NCBI GenBank assembly: GCA_002293295.1
Contig: DBCY01000137.1
Location: 3,384 to 18,541 of the forward strand
DNA length: 15,158 nucleotides
Source of the DNA: Ruminococcus sp. UBA946
GTDB lineage: Bacteria; Bacillota; Clostridia; Oscillospirales; Ruminococcaceae
Direction of reading: 5' to 3'
Positions 14,623 to 15,158 of the stretch are shown in pieces. The position numbers and the translations under genes were made by a program. The notes below the pieces were generated by a model. It worked only from the letters and a program-made list of their open reading frames with translations, had not been told where the DNA came from and did no database searches. Each line of letters starts with the position of its first letter. The stretch's first letter is position 1.

Positions 14623-15158
14623 TTAAATTAATCTGTGACCGCATTCATAACAAAATTTTGCCTTGTTATTGATTATTTTTGCGCCGCATTCCTCGCAGAA
14701 CTTTAATTTTACTTCTGTATCATCATCTGAAGAAGCTTTTTCCGCGTCGGAAGACATTTCTGCATCAGATTGCGTATCCATAACCGCGGCTGATTCAATT
14801 CCGGAAGAATCGGTATTGTCATTAATAATATCCGGCATGACAGCATCTGATTCAGGAACTTCCTTAGTATCCGTAATTACAGGAATCTCCTGGGTTTTTT
14901 CCTTGACCGCGTTTTCCAGTAAATCCTTCATATGCTCAGCCGCTCTCTGGTCACGTATATGGTTTAACAAGGATGTAAGAACCTTTGCCGTATTGTCAAT
15001 TACCGATTTATTCAGCGCGTTGGGTAATTCATAAATATTACCGTTTTTATCGGCTACAGTAAGGACTGACGTTATCAGACTTTTCTTAGCCTGGAACGAA
15101 ACAAGGTCGTCAATCTTCATTTTGTTTAAATTATCAGGATGCAAAGCTGTGTATAAAA
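14623..15158 (-). CDS. C-terminal zinc-ribbon protein (partial, start off-window)
   Basis: The minus-strand frame is open to the right edge of the window, so the N-terminus is missing; the TTG at 15144 is unlikely to be the true start. The visible protein has three parts. The first is a beta-rich region (MKIDDLVSFQAKKSLITSV, then DKNGNIYELPNAL), which may be the end of a PH-like domain. The second is a low-complexity acidic linker rich in Asp, Ser, Glu and Thr. The last 25 residues are a zinc ribbon with Cys-x2-Cys, 11 residues, Cys-x2-Cys (CEECG and CYECG). The ribbon probably binds one zinc ion and acts in protein or nucleic-acid contact. The partner and role are unknown; the small CxxCxC protein follows 45 bases downstream. 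Confidence 0.85.
   Translation of the reverse strand, partial: LYTALHPDNLNKMKIDDLVSFQAKKSLITSVLTVADKNGNIYELPNALNKSVIDNTAKVLTSLLNHIRDQRAAEHMKDLLENAVKEKTQEIPVITDTKEVPESDAVMPDIINDNTDSSGIESAAVMDTQSDAEMSSDAEKASSDDDTEVKLKFCEECGAKIINNKAKFCYECGHRLI

Noticed and set aside
14390..15034. Long + strand open frames opposite the two leftward genes
   Set aside because: They are antisense shadows: serine/phenylalanine-rich, without ribosome binding sites, while the minus-strand frames have a strong ribosome binding site, recognisable zinc-ribbon cysteines and ordered motifs.

Overview
The window looks like chromosomal DNA of a moderately AT-rich Bacillota, most likely class Clostridia. The support is strong AGGAG-type ribosome binding sites, tight gene packing, a transketolase split into two genes, NAD-dependent DNA ligase, a consensus sigma-A promoter and a MoxR/DUF58/transglutaminase operon. 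No rRNA, tRNA, CRISPR array, transposase or phage gene was seen. Genera cannot be separated from this sequence alone.

Layout. (1) Positions 2-2568, + strand: the 3' end of a family 8 glycosyltransferase, then a tight row of a SAM-dependent methyltransferase, an unrecognised 374-residue protein, and a GNAT acetyltransferase broken by one extra T in a T4 run. (2) 2602-4468: a near-consensus promoter drives the two transketolase half-genes. (3) 4583-5169: a DUF4160-DUF2442 pair of small genes, more AT-rich by eye than its neighbours. (4) 5201-5953: a nucleoside phosphorylase family enzyme. (5) 6055-8037: ligA. (6) 8068-9768: an exported protein made of about 15 WG repeats with clear internal duplications. 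(7) 9830-14279: MoxR ATPase, DUF58 protein and a large membrane transglutaminase-like protein, with a 4-base overlap between the first two. (8) A GC-rich perfect hairpin at 14306-14337 separates this from two leftward genes: a 71-residue cysteine-containing protein and a zinc-ribbon protein that runs off the right edge.

How the genes work together. The transketolase halves should form one enzyme of the non-oxidative pentose phosphate pathway. The nucleoside phosphorylase could feed ribose phosphates into the same metabolism, but no shared operon is shown. MoxR, DUF58 and the transglutaminase-like protein form a familiar envelope-associated trio; in that family the ATPase is thought to act as a chaperone for the vWA-like DUF58 protein. 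The exported WG protein just upstream may also be surface-located, but no link is proven. Every intergenic gap is shorter than 300 bases; the longest are about 114 bases (4469-4582) and 101 bases (5954-6054).

Most of the content is recognisable. I did not find a convincing new multi-gene system. The best leads are the methyltransferase/unknown/GNAT cluster with its frameshift, the DUF4160-DUF2442 pair, the duplicated WG-repeat gene, and the small CxxCxC protein beside the zinc-ribbon gene.
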